From: Spirosoma fluviale
GTDB taxonomy: Bacteria > Bacteroidota > Bacteroidia > Cytophagales > Spirosomataceae
Assembly (NCBI RefSeq): GCF_900230225.1
Contig: NZ_OCNH01000002.1
Coordinates: 1,055,844 to 1,119,843 of the forward strand
Length of the DNA stretch: 64,000 bases
Direction: 5' to 3'
Shown here: positions 15,292 to 23,894 of the stretch, in pieces
Layout: each line of letters starts with the position of its first letter
How positions within the stretch are numbered: the first letter of the stretch is position 1
Translations under genes and position numbers: made by a program
Notes under the pieces: generated by a model
Database searches by the model: none
Seen by the model: only the letters and a program-made list of their open reading frames with translations
Told to the model about the DNA's origin: nothing

Positions 15292-18145
15292 TGGGTAGCC
15301 CGGTTTCACGATCGAAATACTTGAAATTGTTGTACACTAACCCGGCTTCCTGATCGTCAAATTGACCATTGCCCAGGAAGGTGTGCCACCGTTGGGGGCC
15401 GGTTAGCGCGCGTTTTTTGCCGAACAGGCACCATTGCCATTCCCATACCGGATCGCCCTGCCCGTCGTGCATCGACAGGGGTTGCCCCAGGTAATTACAA
15501 ACCACACTATACCGGGTTTGACCTATCCGAAGCATCGTGGTTTCGGTTCCCGCCGTGTACCAGGTGAGTTGAATCGGTTCGCTGCCTGTTCGCTCATGCC
15601 ATTCGTGCAGCAGCCGGTTGCCATCCCACGCCCAGCGAACGGCGTGACCGTCGCTGGTTTTCCCAATGCGACGACCGAGGGCATCGTACTGGAATGTAAC
15701 GACGCTGGCATCCGGGCAGATGATCTGCTGCAAACTGCCTGATTCGTGCCACTGAAACTGCCACACTTTTCCGGCTATCTGCTTTTCGCGCAGATAGCCG
15801 TCCGGGTCGTAATAAAAACGCGTTGGTCCAATTTGTATGAGTTGCCAGCCAATTTCGCTGGTTCGGGCGGCTGGCTTTACTAATACCTGCTGATAGCGTG
15901 CCCGTTGGGGAACCCAGCGATCGATCCACCCGGCAGAGCCGCTGGCTTCGATCGGCTCATTGTCCGAATCATAAAGCAGCGTAGCCGTACCGAAACGGGA
16001 ATCCTGCAAACGGGTGAGCTGGTGCTGCTGCCACTGGTAGGTTTGCGACCGGGCGGCTTGCAGGCGGCTTCCCCAAAAAAGCTGATGACTGGTGGGAAAC
16101 AGCCCCTGGTCATACTGCCAGCGACTGCGCAGATTGCCGGGCATCAGGCACTCCACCAAACGCCCCTGCCGGTCGTGTGTATAGTCCAGCTGCCAATCTT
16201 CGTGTTGCTGCCGGGCCAGAAGACTTCGGCTATCGTAGGTGTAGGCGGCACTGGCCTGAGCTGATGATTGCAGACCGATTCGATTCCCGGCCTTGTCATA
16301 CACCGTTTCGACCACACTATTATCCGTCGTTTCCGTAACGATTCTCCCCAGCGGGTCGCGCTCGAATTGAATCAATGTGTTGGGCGTAGTGGCTTCAATG
16401 AGCCAGCCGTCCGGGCGATACGTATAATGGTGCCAGCTTCCGTCGGAGAACAGCACTTCGGTCATGCGTCCGGCTGCATCGTAATGAAAGCGAGTTGACC
16501 GGCCATCCGGTCGGCAATAGTCGCGCACTCGTCCGGCCGCATCCCTGACGAACTGCCAGCTGAGTTTGTCTTTGCTCCGAAGCTCAATGAGCTTGCCGTC
16601 GTTGCTGTAAACGGGTTGGTACTGGCTAGTCGCTTGCGTATTATTGGCGGCAATGGGTTTGGTGTGCGGACCTTCTTCGGGCTTCGGGTCCGTTAATTGC
16701 CCCAGTACGTTGAATGCCCAGGTTGTTCGTTGGCCTGTTTCGGTGGTTTCCTCGTTCGGATTCGCGTATGAGTCGTACGCCCATCGAGTCCAGCCTGCTT
16801 GCAGGCCTTTCCGTTCCCGAAGCAATCCGTCCTTGTTATAGCTGAAGTTCGTTTCGGCACCAACCGGATTCAGGCAGGCCAGGAGCTGCCCGTTTTCGGC
16901 ATACGACCACTGCCAGATGCCATTGGCCCGATCGACCAGCTCAGTTAACTGGCCATCGTCGTTGTACTGCATCCGCATCTGCCCGCCATCCGGCCAGGCC
17001 GTTTCAATCCTATTGCCTTTGGGGTCGTAGGTATAGAATGTGGCGTTGCCAAGGGTATCCTGCTCACTCAGTAGTTCGCCGTATTCGTTGAAAAACCAAA
17101 CACGCTGTTGACCGCCTTCGCTGATAAATCGCTGAACAACCCCGGCTTCGTGCGTGTACTGCCTGACCCGGTCGGCGGAGTCCGTAACCAGCGTACGACC
17201 CTCATCGGGCAGGTATTGAAGGCGCAGTGCAACCGCGCGCTCATTCCATTTTACCGTATGGCACCGGTGGGTAGTCTCGACTTTTTCGTAGGTGAAGAAG
17301 GCACTTTGTCCGAAACGGTCCGTCAGCCTGATGAGTCGATTCTGACGGTAGCTGTACTGAGCGGTGCGCTTACCCGACACCAGAACATCGGTCAGATTAT
17401 GCGTTTCGTCGTACCCATAGGCTACCAGCGTGAATGCATTCATGGACTGGCCGGAAGCCGCAATCGCCAACCGGGTTATGCACCCCTGCGAATCCGTTGT
17501 GACATCGATAACCCGCTGAAAATCGTCGGTTATGCGCTGTAAATGCCCCGCGCTGGTATAACTAAACTGAATACGGCAGGGTAGGTGAGGGCTTTCGACC
17601 GAGATCAGCCGACAAATGTGGCCACCCGGATTCTGTGCAAAACGATAGTCCAGTCCGTCCGTTCCCCGGAGTCGGTAGCCGTGGTCGTCATAGCTAAGCT
17701 CAAGCTTTTCTGTACGGTGTAAATACGGTTCGCCTTTCGCCAGAACCGGGAAAAGGACGCCCCGATTATCCGGTAACCGGATCACAACCCGACCGCTGGC
17801 CTGATCTTCCAGCAAGGCAAAGTCGTACGAATGACGCCACCCGAAACTCAGGGGGGCGGAGGTTAGCTTATTGGATCGGTAAAGCCGTTTCCACTGGAAG
17901 GGGAGAGGCCCCGGAATCTCTACATCGACTTCCTCAACCATCACTTCGCCGGATGCTACATCGACAAAGCGGCCATTGAATGTCCGTCGCCCCCAGGGCA
18001 GCACCTGGCAATCATCCGGCGTTAACTCCAGCCGATTCAGGAGCTGGACCAACTGTTTCCCGTTCTCTTCGTTGGCAGGCAACGCAGCATTGACTGCCGG
18101 ATAAAGCAATCGACGTAAACCAGATCGAAACGCGGTTGATTCCAT
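15185..18145 (-). CDS. Rhs-repeat protein lacking its C-terminal toxin
   Basis: The 986-residue product has a DUF6531-like entry segment (residues about 62-112, EIPGPLPFQWKRLYRSN) and then many YD repeats forming the Rhs cocoon that encloses a toxin. The conserved end of the core is reached at FKYFDRETGLPIS, where other Rhs proteins continue with the aspartyl self-cleavage site (DPxGxxDG) and a variable toxin. Here the frame instead reads antisense through the last 107 nt of tssK and stops, giving a 32-residue tail with no family. No PAAR or transmembrane N-terminus is present. The gene is third in vgrG-TPR-rhs, so it is a T6SS cargo carrier that seems to have lost its payload. An alternative is that it serves as an acceptor for toxin-end exchange. 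Confidence 0.88.
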   Translation of the reverse strand: MESTAFRSGLRRLLYPAVNAALPANEENGKQLVQLLNRLELTPDDCQVLPWGRRTFNGRFVDVASGEVMVEEVDVEIPGPLPFQWKRLYRSNKLTSAPLSFGWRHSYDFALLEDQASGRVVIRLPDNRGVLFPVLAKGEPYLHRTEKLELSYDDHGYRLRGTDGLDYRFAQNPGGHICRLISVESPHLPCRIQFSYTSAGHLQRITDDFQRVIDVTTDSQGCITRLAIAASGQSMNAFTLVAYGYDETHNLTDVLVSGKRTAQYSYRQNRLIRLTDRFGQSAFFTYEKVETTHRCHTVKWNERAVALRLQYLPDEGRTLVTDSADRVRQYTHEAGVVQRFISEGGQQRVWFFNEYGELLSEQDTLGNATFYTYDPKGNRIETAWPDGGQMRMQYNDDGQLTELVDRANGIWQWSYAENGQLLACLNPVGAETNFSYNKDGLLRERKGLQAGWTRWAYDSYANPNEETTETGQRTTWAFNVLGQLTDPKPEEGPHTKPIAANNTQATSQYQPVYSNDGKLIELRSKDKLSWQFVRDAAGRVRDYCRPDGRSTRFHYDAAGRMTEVLFSDGSWHHYTYRPDGWLIEATTPNTLIQFERDPLGRIVTETTDNSVVETVYDKAGNRIGLQSSAQASAAYTYDSRSLLARQQHEDWQLDYTHDRQGRLVECLMPGNLRSRWQYDQGLFPTSHQLFWGSRLQAARSQTYQWQQHQLTRLQDSRFGTATLLYDSDNEPIEASGSAGWIDRWVPQRARYQQVLVKPAARTSEIGWQLIQIGPTRFYYDPDGYLREKQIAGKVWQFQWHESGSLQQIICPDASVVTFQYDALGRRIGKTSDGHAVRWAWDGNRLLHEWHERTGSEPIQLTWYTAGTETTMLRIGQTRYSVVCNYLGQPLSMHDGQGDPVWEWQWCLFGKKRALTGPQRWHTFLGNGQFDDQEAGLVYNNFKYFDRETGLPISPEYSSPAGWARSGWEPPHAPESFLSAARYIRAY

Positions 18146-18263
18146 GGGTAATTGGTTAATGAGTTATTGAGTTGTTACACAGACCGGTACGCCGGAGCGG
18201 ATTCGCTAAAAAAAAAGAGATTCACTGAGTTTTTCTTTTCCATGGCCTGTGCCCTCACAGGCC
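18146..18263. repeat. Palindromic intergenic repeat element, copy 2 (inverted relative to copy 1)
   Basis: The rhs-TPR gap contains GAGTTATTGAGTTGTTACAC and AGAGATTCACTGAGTTTT, the reverse complement of the right half of the element at 12609-12805, followed by the hairpin GGCCTGTG/CACAGGCC at 18244-18263. An extra segment (about 18183-18215) separates the two shared blocks. With copy 1 it brackets PAAR, tssN, tssK and rhs in inverted orientation. Confidence 0.65.
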
Positions 18264-18285
18264 TTAGAGAACTACTAACCAGCAA

Positions 18286-19560
18286 TTAATCACCAATCAC
18301 CATCATCCATCGTCTATTTCCGAGGAGCTGTGTCAATAACTCATCGGCTTTTCGCCTTTTTTCGGGGGTTTGCTGGCGCTGCCAGTACAATTTGCCTATC
18401 TCGGGTAGCCGGGCTACCGGGTGCTGCTCGGGCGGTAAGTGCTCGGCCAGCGCAAATAACCGGAGGTAATGCTCGTCGGCCAGGCGGCTGCGGCCACTGA
18501 GATCATGGGCCACGGCCAGTCGGCGGTGACTCTCAACCGCCAGTAGCCACTCGTTCAGGAATTCCGCCCGCGCACTGGCCAACCCGTATCCATCGATGGC
18601 TCGCTGCCGTTGTCGCATAGTTTCGTAAACCTCGCCCGCTCCCAGCCAGGCCATCAGGCTGATGCGTCCGGCAAGTACATCGCCCGTATCGAATAAAGGC
18701 TCCATCTGATTAACCGCGAGCAGGTAACGGGCCAGTGCCTCTTCGTATCGGTGCTGCTCTTTGTACGCCTGTGCGATGGATAGATGGATGCCGCCCTCAA
18801 GGCCAGTCCAGCGTTCCTGTTGACAGATCAATTGACATTTCTGTGCGAAATACAACACATCCCGCAGGTTTTGCTGACTGAGGGCTGTGGTCAGTTCGGC
18901 ATGATACTGCCGAAATTTTACATCGGGTGCCGTAGGCGAACCGAGCGCGGCTACCTGATGAATTACTTTTTGAAACTGAAGGTTAATTGGGCTTGAGTGA
19001 ACTTCTTTCCGAAAACGGCCGGGTAAGGTGGCTAGTTGTTCAACTCCAGTGGTATCCGTAATGAGCACACGAACCGTAGGTGAAAGGCCACCCATCAACA
19101 GGGCTGTTATCATCTGGTCCAGTACGATATTGCCCGCGTTTGCCTGAGGCAGAAGGCATAACACCAGGAAACCATCCGTATAAGCCCGAAGCCGGGTATC
19201 CAGCTGATTGACAGCCGTGACAAAGCGGGCGACCGGGTCCTGTTTGGTCCCTTTCGCTTCAGACGGCCACTGGATGGTAATAGTCTGATCGGCCAGCAAG
19301 GGCAGGTCATGCCCGATCTGTTCAGAAAGGTCGGTCAGTGCCTGTTCAAAAAATGCCTGCCAGTGTTGAACGGGCGTATCGAGGGTTATGAAAATATCAT
19401 TGGAGATGGCTTGCGGGCCGGTCTGTTTTTCCAGGAACAGCGCCAGAAACCAGTGTTCGTTGGGGGCAAACAACCAGCGACACAGGCGGGTATCGGGCAG
19501 CCGTCGAAATTCCTGCCAAAGCCGTTCAAGAACGGATAGGCGCTGGCTGAGCGGATTCAT
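18286..19560 (-). CDS. TPR protein between vgrG and rhs, candidate cargo adaptor
   Basis: The 424-residue product has two halves. The first 200 residues resemble a P-loop-less AAA/STAND-type domain: an alternating hydrophobic strand FLVLCLLP and a VRVLITDT strand look like Walker B and sensor positions, but no GxxxxGK[ST] motif exists. The second half (about 205-400) is built of helical tetratricopeptide-like pairs (HLSIAQAYKEQHRYEEALAR, then GAGEVYETMRQRQRAIDGYG). It starts 35 nt after vgrG and precedes rhs by 140 nt on the same strand. Proteins encoded between a spike and its cargo often load the cargo, so an adaptor/chaperone role is a reasonable inference. I do not recognise a named T6SS adaptor family (DUF4123, DUF1795, DUF2169). 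Confidence 0.6.
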   Translation of the reverse strand: MNPLSQRLSVLERLWQEFRRLPDTRLCRWLFAPNEHWFLALFLEKQTGPQAISNDIFITLDTPVQHWQAFFEQALTDLSEQIGHDLPLLADQTITIQWPSEAKGTKQDPVARFVTAVNQLDTRLRAYTDGFLVLCLLPQANAGNIVLDQMITALLMGGLSPTVRVLITDTTGVEQLATLPGRFRKEVHSSPINLQFQKVIHQVAALGSPTAPDVKFRQYHAELTTALSQQNLRDVLYFAQKCQLICQQERWTGLEGGIHLSIAQAYKEQHRYEEALARYLLAVNQMEPLFDTGDVLAGRISLMAWLGAGEVYETMRQRQRAIDGYGLASARAEFLNEWLLAVESHRRLAVAHDLSGRSRLADEHYLRLFALAEHLPPEQHPVARLPEIGKLYWQRQQTPEKRRKADELLTQLLGNRRWMMVIGD

Positions 19561-19595
19561 TATAGGCTATGGAGCGGTCTGTGAGTTACGTATTT

Positions 19596-21326
19596 TCAGT
19601 TAATCATAACCATTGATCCTTTGATGGCCGTCATTCCTGAACTTTTGACGTTCAGCGTACCCGATCCTTCTACATCGGTCATGGCTCCCTTGATGTTCAT
19701 CTGGGCGGTTGCTTCTACTTTAACCTGCGCGCCTTTGATATTGACCGCCTGCTTGGCGTCTAACGTAATGGTGGTTCCCGACAATACGATTTCGGGGGCT
19801 TCGATGGTCACTTTAGCGGTGGCTTTTACCACAATGTTTTTTGAGGAGTTAATCGTTATGTCGCCCCCCCCGCTCGGTACGGAGATCTTGATAAAGTTCT
19901 TCTCATCCACCTGCAGATGGATTTCTTTCACGCTGGGTTTTTCGATGAATGTCAGTGTACTGCCACTACCCACGCTAATGTGCTTTTCTTCCTCGGGCTT
20001 ACTGGTATCGATGGCGCTGTTTTTACCATGCGGTATGGCTCCAATGACAAAGGGGCGTTCGGGGTTGTTGTATTCAAAGCCAACCATAACCTGGTCGCCA
20101 ATGGCCGGGACAAACTGAAAGCCGCGCGTTTTTTTGTTATCGGTATACGACCCAAAATGTGGCTGGGTCATTCGGATAAAGGGGGTTGTCTCCGAGCCAC
20201 TCATCCACAGCAGCTTAACCTTAACCCGCCCCATGCCTTTAGGATCTTTGTTGTCCGTAACTTCGCCGATCTGGGTTTGAGCCAGCGGCCTGACCAGTTT
20301 ACGCATGGGCATAGCGGCTACATCGGCCGGAATAGCCCGAAACCGGTTTCTATACTCGCCAACACCACTGATATAATGAACTACATCGGTGACGAGGTAA
20401 GGGACCGATTGCCCGCCTTGGCCAGCGGGTGAATCCTTAACGATTACTTTACAGCCCGGAAACAAGCCAGGAATCGTGGCCTGCCCTTCCATGTATTTCT
20501 CCTCGGCGGTCAGGACGGCCCGTTGATTGTCGCGGTAATTGGGCATGTCGGCAGTCGTCTGGGCGGGATGTGGCGTAATGACGCCACTCGTTTTCGGTTT
20601 GCCGTAGGGGGCCTTATCCTGGGTTGTTTCTGACTCCAGCCGCCTGTTCTCCTCCGCTAAATAGTCATACTGTTTAACGTAGCTGGGTACGGCCCGTACA
20701 CCCGTGCGAAACTGCGTTAAATTGGCACCGAAAGTTAAGTTCAGCTGAGACGTTGTACCAGGGCTGGTTGTAAAGTGGAGTACTGTACCATCATAATAGA
20801 ACCAGGCACCAAAATCGTAAGCCAGCCGCTTCATGAAATGCCAGACCGACTCGGAGTACCGAACGCAAAACGGTAGTTGAGCCGGTTTTGCACTGCCCGC
20901 TACCTTCTTTGGCTGCGAATAGTTACTCAGGCACTGGTTTACGATATCGGTGATCGACTTATCGATGAACGTTTCGGTGCCGGGTAACGTGAGTAAGGAT
21001 TCACAATGGCCATGCCCGGTCACGATCATCTGCCCCCAGTAGCCATCATCCTGTTGTTTTAACTCAGTCTGCGTAATCACACCCTTGAATTCCAGCGGAG
21101 GAACTTCTCTCGCTCCGTTAACGGTAAGCTCTATGGACTTTCGATTCAATTTGTCAAGCTGATCGGAGAACAACGTCACTAAGTTTTCAACAGCGTCATG
21201 CTCGAAAACCACCCGAAATTCATGCGTGGTATGAATAGACTGCTGCAAGGTTATTGAGTGAAAAGTCGGGATTATTTTTCCGTCAATAAGTAAGGTCGTT
21301 TTGACATCGGTAGTGTAAACTGGCAT
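19596..21326 (-). CDS. vgrG: T6SS spike protein VgrG (TssI)
   Basis: The 576-residue product has a gp27-like N-terminal part, a gp5-like OB domain (GRVKVKLLWMSGSETTPFIR, then GDQVMVGFEYNNPERPFVIG) and a C-terminal beta-prism of short repeats (for example INIKGAQVKVEATAQMNIKG). It trimerises to form the puncturing spike that sits on the tube and carries the PAAR tip. No enzymatic C-terminal extension is present, so cargo must bind non-covalently. It is the first gene of a minus-strand vgrG-TPR-rhs block inserted between tssK and tssE, and is divergent from tssE. Confidence 0.93.
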   Translation of the reverse strand: MPVYTTDVKTTLLIDGKIIPTFHSITLQQSIHTTHEFRVVFEHDAVENLVTLFSDQLDKLNRKSIELTVNGAREVPPLEFKGVITQTELKQQDDGYWGQMIVTGHGHCESLLTLPGTETFIDKSITDIVNQCLSNYSQPKKVAGSAKPAQLPFCVRYSESVWHFMKRLAYDFGAWFYYDGTVLHFTTSPGTTSQLNLTFGANLTQFRTGVRAVPSYVKQYDYLAEENRRLESETTQDKAPYGKPKTSGVITPHPAQTTADMPNYRDNQRAVLTAEEKYMEGQATIPGLFPGCKVIVKDSPAGQGGQSVPYLVTDVVHYISGVGEYRNRFRAIPADVAAMPMRKLVRPLAQTQIGEVTDNKDPKGMGRVKVKLLWMSGSETTPFIRMTQPHFGSYTDNKKTRGFQFVPAIGDQVMVGFEYNNPERPFVIGAIPHGKNSAIDTSKPEEEKHISVGSGSTLTFIEKPSVKEIHLQVDEKNFIKISVPSGGGDITINSSKNIVVKATAKVTIEAPEIVLSGTTITLDAKQAVNIKGAQVKVEATAQMNIKGAMTDVEGSGTLNVKSSGMTAIKGSMVMIN

Positions 21327-21512
21327 AGCAGGAAGAAGCGAATAAAAAGAAAGTTTGCAATCAGGTTTTGAGCCGGAAGCCTAAATATGGAGGGGGGGCG
21401 ATTACTGGAATTAACCGCACCGAATGTAAGAAAACGCTTGTCGATTCACAACCTATTCTGTTTATTGGTTGACATTTGTTTGATGCATGGCCTAACTTGC
21501 TGTTAACTCTCT

Positions 21513-21947
21513 ATGAATCAGGTATTTTACCGTCATCCAATTCGTTTTGGCTCCATCATGGCCGGGCAGGAAATGCCCACCTGCGGTGTAGGTACGTCAA
21601 TTGCTCAGATGCTCTACCTGTTGCTTCATACGCAGTATGGAGAGTTACGAAGTGACCGCTCGTTCGGCTGTAAAATCTGGGATTTTGACTACGACTCTAC
21701 GGTTAGAAGCAGCTACTGGATTGACCAGTTGTGTGAATCGCTGGAGACCGCCATCCAGCGTCATGAACGACGGTTGAAGAAGCCACAGGTGAGTGTGCAG
21801 TTCCAGCCGGTAGTGCATCGGCTGGATGGGCTGCCCCAGGATTACCAGCAACTGGCAACGGTAACCATAAGTGCTATCCTGCAAGAAACAGAGGAGCCAT
21901 TTCGGTTTACAACCCAATTGCACCTTAGTCATCTGTCGACGCGCTAA
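21513..21947 (+). CDS. tssE: T6SS baseplate subunit TssE (gp25-like)
   Basis: The 144-residue product is a GPW/gp25 family protein with the conserved core LHTQYGELRSDRSFGCKIWD and a C-terminal VTISAILQ strand. TssE is the baseplate piece that attaches to and nucleates the sheath. It heads a plus-strand run (tssE-tssF-outer-membrane protein) and is followed by tssF after 42 nt. The upstream region has GACATTTG (21471-21478), one mismatch to the -7 consensus, 34 nt before the ATG, so a promoter here is possible. Confidence 0.9.
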   Translation: MNQVFYRHPIRFGSIMAGQEMPTCGVGTSIAQMLYLLLHTQYGELRSDRSFGCKIWDFDYDSTVRSSYWIDQLCESLETAIQRHERRLKKPQVSVQFQPVVHRLDGLPQDYQQLATVTISAILQETEEPFRFTTQLHLSHLSTR

Positions 21948-21989
21948 AGTAGAGTTTATACGACACACCCACTACTCGAATTACCTCCT

Positions 21990-23885
21990 ATGCCACTGAG
22001 CGACCAGCGGTCTTTTTTTTCTAAAGAGTCTATACAGCAGCGTTTGTTATTACACATTATGCAGATGTGGGGCATTCAGGATTTGAATCATCTTGATTCA
22101 TTCGTGCAGATGCTGATCGATACACTGGCTAATGAGGTTTACCGGATTAGTAATGAGTTCATGGAATCGGAAGTGCGCGTTCTGGAGCGGCTCGCCGATT
22201 TGCTGACGCCCGATTTGCTAACCATGCCCCGCCCCGCCCATGCCATTGTGCAGGCCAATCCGGGTTTGCCCGTAGTTGAGTTGTCGCCGGTTCAGAGTCT
22301 CCTTTTTCAGCAGAAATATGCCTCTCTGCAATTGGGTGAGCTGGATAGTGTGCAGGATTTGTTTTTTTCGCCCGTTGAGTCCGTAAAACTTATCGATGGC
22401 CGGGTTGCCTACCTGGCGTCGGGGTCACAACTGCACGCCATTCACCCTCAACTGGGGAAACGCCTGGTAGCCCAGACGCTGCCCCTGCAAAAACTTGCCC
22501 CTAAAACGCTGTGGATTGGCCTGGAGCTAAACCCGGCCGTCGACTCACTCGACCGGGTAAGTTTTTTCTTTAACTGGCCCGACGATGTTGAACACCAGCC
22601 CTTGTTGTCATTGCTTACGTTAAGCCGTTGGTCTGTAAACGGCCATCCACTGGCAACGGGTGACGGTCCTACCTACAAGGAAGCCGGTCAAATTGACCTG
22701 GATGATGTGGCCCAGCTATTCTCCGAATATGAGATCAATTACCAGCTCGAAAATGACATCCGGCAGAATTACCAACGTCGGTTTATTCATATTGAACAGC
22801 CGGGAACGGATTCGTTAGCGGAGTTAGCACAGCCGTATCCACCCGCGTTCCTTACAGCTTTTGGTTCCCAAAAGTTGCAGCCACTGGAAAGTGGTGCGCT
22901 GCTTTGGCTGGAGGTTACGTTTCCCGCCCGCTTTACCGAAGAGATCCTGGAGAAAGTATCGGTTGAATTGAATGCCTTTCCGGTGATGAACCGAAAGCTG
23001 AATCGCATTCTTTACCGGACGCTGGCCAATTTTAACCTGCTGCCCCTTCGCACCGACCCCTTCGAAACGCTCCTGATGGTGAAGTCCGTGATGGATAGTA
23101 AGGATCGGATTTTTATCCCTCACCCGTTTCATAAGGCAGACGATATCCGCTCGGGCGGGTATACGATTCGGCGGGGGGGCGTGGAGCGTTTCGATGTTCG
23201 GAATGCCCGTGAGCAACTGACGTTTTTGCTGGAATTGCTGCGGGATGAATCGGTGGCTTTTGCGGTGTACGGGCAGGATACCATCCGGTTGCTGCTCACG
23301 CAGCTTCAGGACCAGATCGAGCGGCTTGAACGCAAAATTCAGAATACGAACGCGCCCCCACTGGTCATTAATCAATACGTGATTTTCAAGCCTTTCGAAG
23401 CGGGCGACTCCATGCAGGTTGACTTCTGGACAACTACCTGCGAGTTGGCCAATAATATTCCGGCCGGGACCTACTTACAGGCCTATAATACCAATACCCT
23501 GGCAGGCGATAGCATTAAGCTGTTAACCAGCACGACGGGTGGGCGCAACCGTCCGTCGGCGCTGCACCGGGTTCAAACTTACCGGTATGCGCTCATGACG
23601 CATCAGCGAATCATCACGCAGGAGGATATCCGGGCCTTCTTTTTCCACGAACTGGGTCCATTGTTAAAGGGGGTAACGATTCAAAAAGGAGTTGCCATTG
23701 GTAAAACAGTAAAGGAAGGGTTAATGCGCACCGTTGATATTATCGTAAAACCGGCTGAGGATTGTACCCTAACTGAATTGGAGTGGAAAGTTGTGATGGA
23801 GAGTGTTCACCAAAAGTTGATTCAACGCTCGGGTCAGGTCACTACGTACCGACTGTTTTTGGATGAAGTGATGCTACCTGTTTAA
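21990..23885 (+). CDS. tssF: T6SS baseplate subunit TssF
   Basis: The 631-residue product shows TssF features: the N-terminal RISNEFMESEVRVLERLADL, a long beta-rich middle with many wedge-type strands, and a C-terminal half containing FKPFEAGDSMQVDFWTTT. TssF forms the baseplate wedge with TssG and TssE. It begins 42 nt after tssE and ends 9 nt before the next start, consistent with co-transcription. Its usual partner tssG is not next to it here but on the opposite strand 1.7 kb downstream. Confidence 0.88.
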   Translation: MPLSDQRSFFSKESIQQRLLLHIMQMWGIQDLNHLDSFVQMLIDTLANEVYRISNEFMESEVRVLERLADLLTPDLLTMPRPAHAIVQANPGLPVVELSPVQSLLFQQKYASLQLGELDSVQDLFFSPVESVKLIDGRVAYLASGSQLHAIHPQLGKRLVAQTLPLQKLAPKTLWIGLELNPAVDSLDRVSFFFNWPDDVEHQPLLSLLTLSRWSVNGHPLATGDGPTYKEAGQIDLDDVAQLFSEYEINYQLENDIRQNYQRRFIHIEQPGTDSLAELAQPYPPAFLTAFGSQKLQPLESGALLWLEVTFPARFTEEILEKVSVELNAFPVMNRKLNRILYRTLANFNLLPLRTDPFETLLMVKSVMDSKDRIFIPHPFHKADDIRSGGYTIRRGGVERFDVRNAREQLTFLLELLRDESVAFAVYGQDTIRLLLTQLQDQIERLERKIQNTNAPPLVINQYVIFKPFEAGDSMQVDFWTTTCELANNIPAGTYLQAYNTNTLAGDSIKLLTSTTGGRNRPSALHRVQTYRYALMTHQRIITQEDIRAFFFHELGPLLKGVTIQKGVAIGKTVKEGLMRTVDIIVKPAEDCTLTELEWKVVMESVHQKLIQRSGQVTTYRLFLDEVMLPV

Positions 23886-23894
23886 CCCTTGGTA

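Noticed and set aside
15904-17542. Several plus-strand frames over 70 codons opposite rhs
   Set aside because: They are antisense readings of the repetitive, GC-rich rhs gene and lack any domain.
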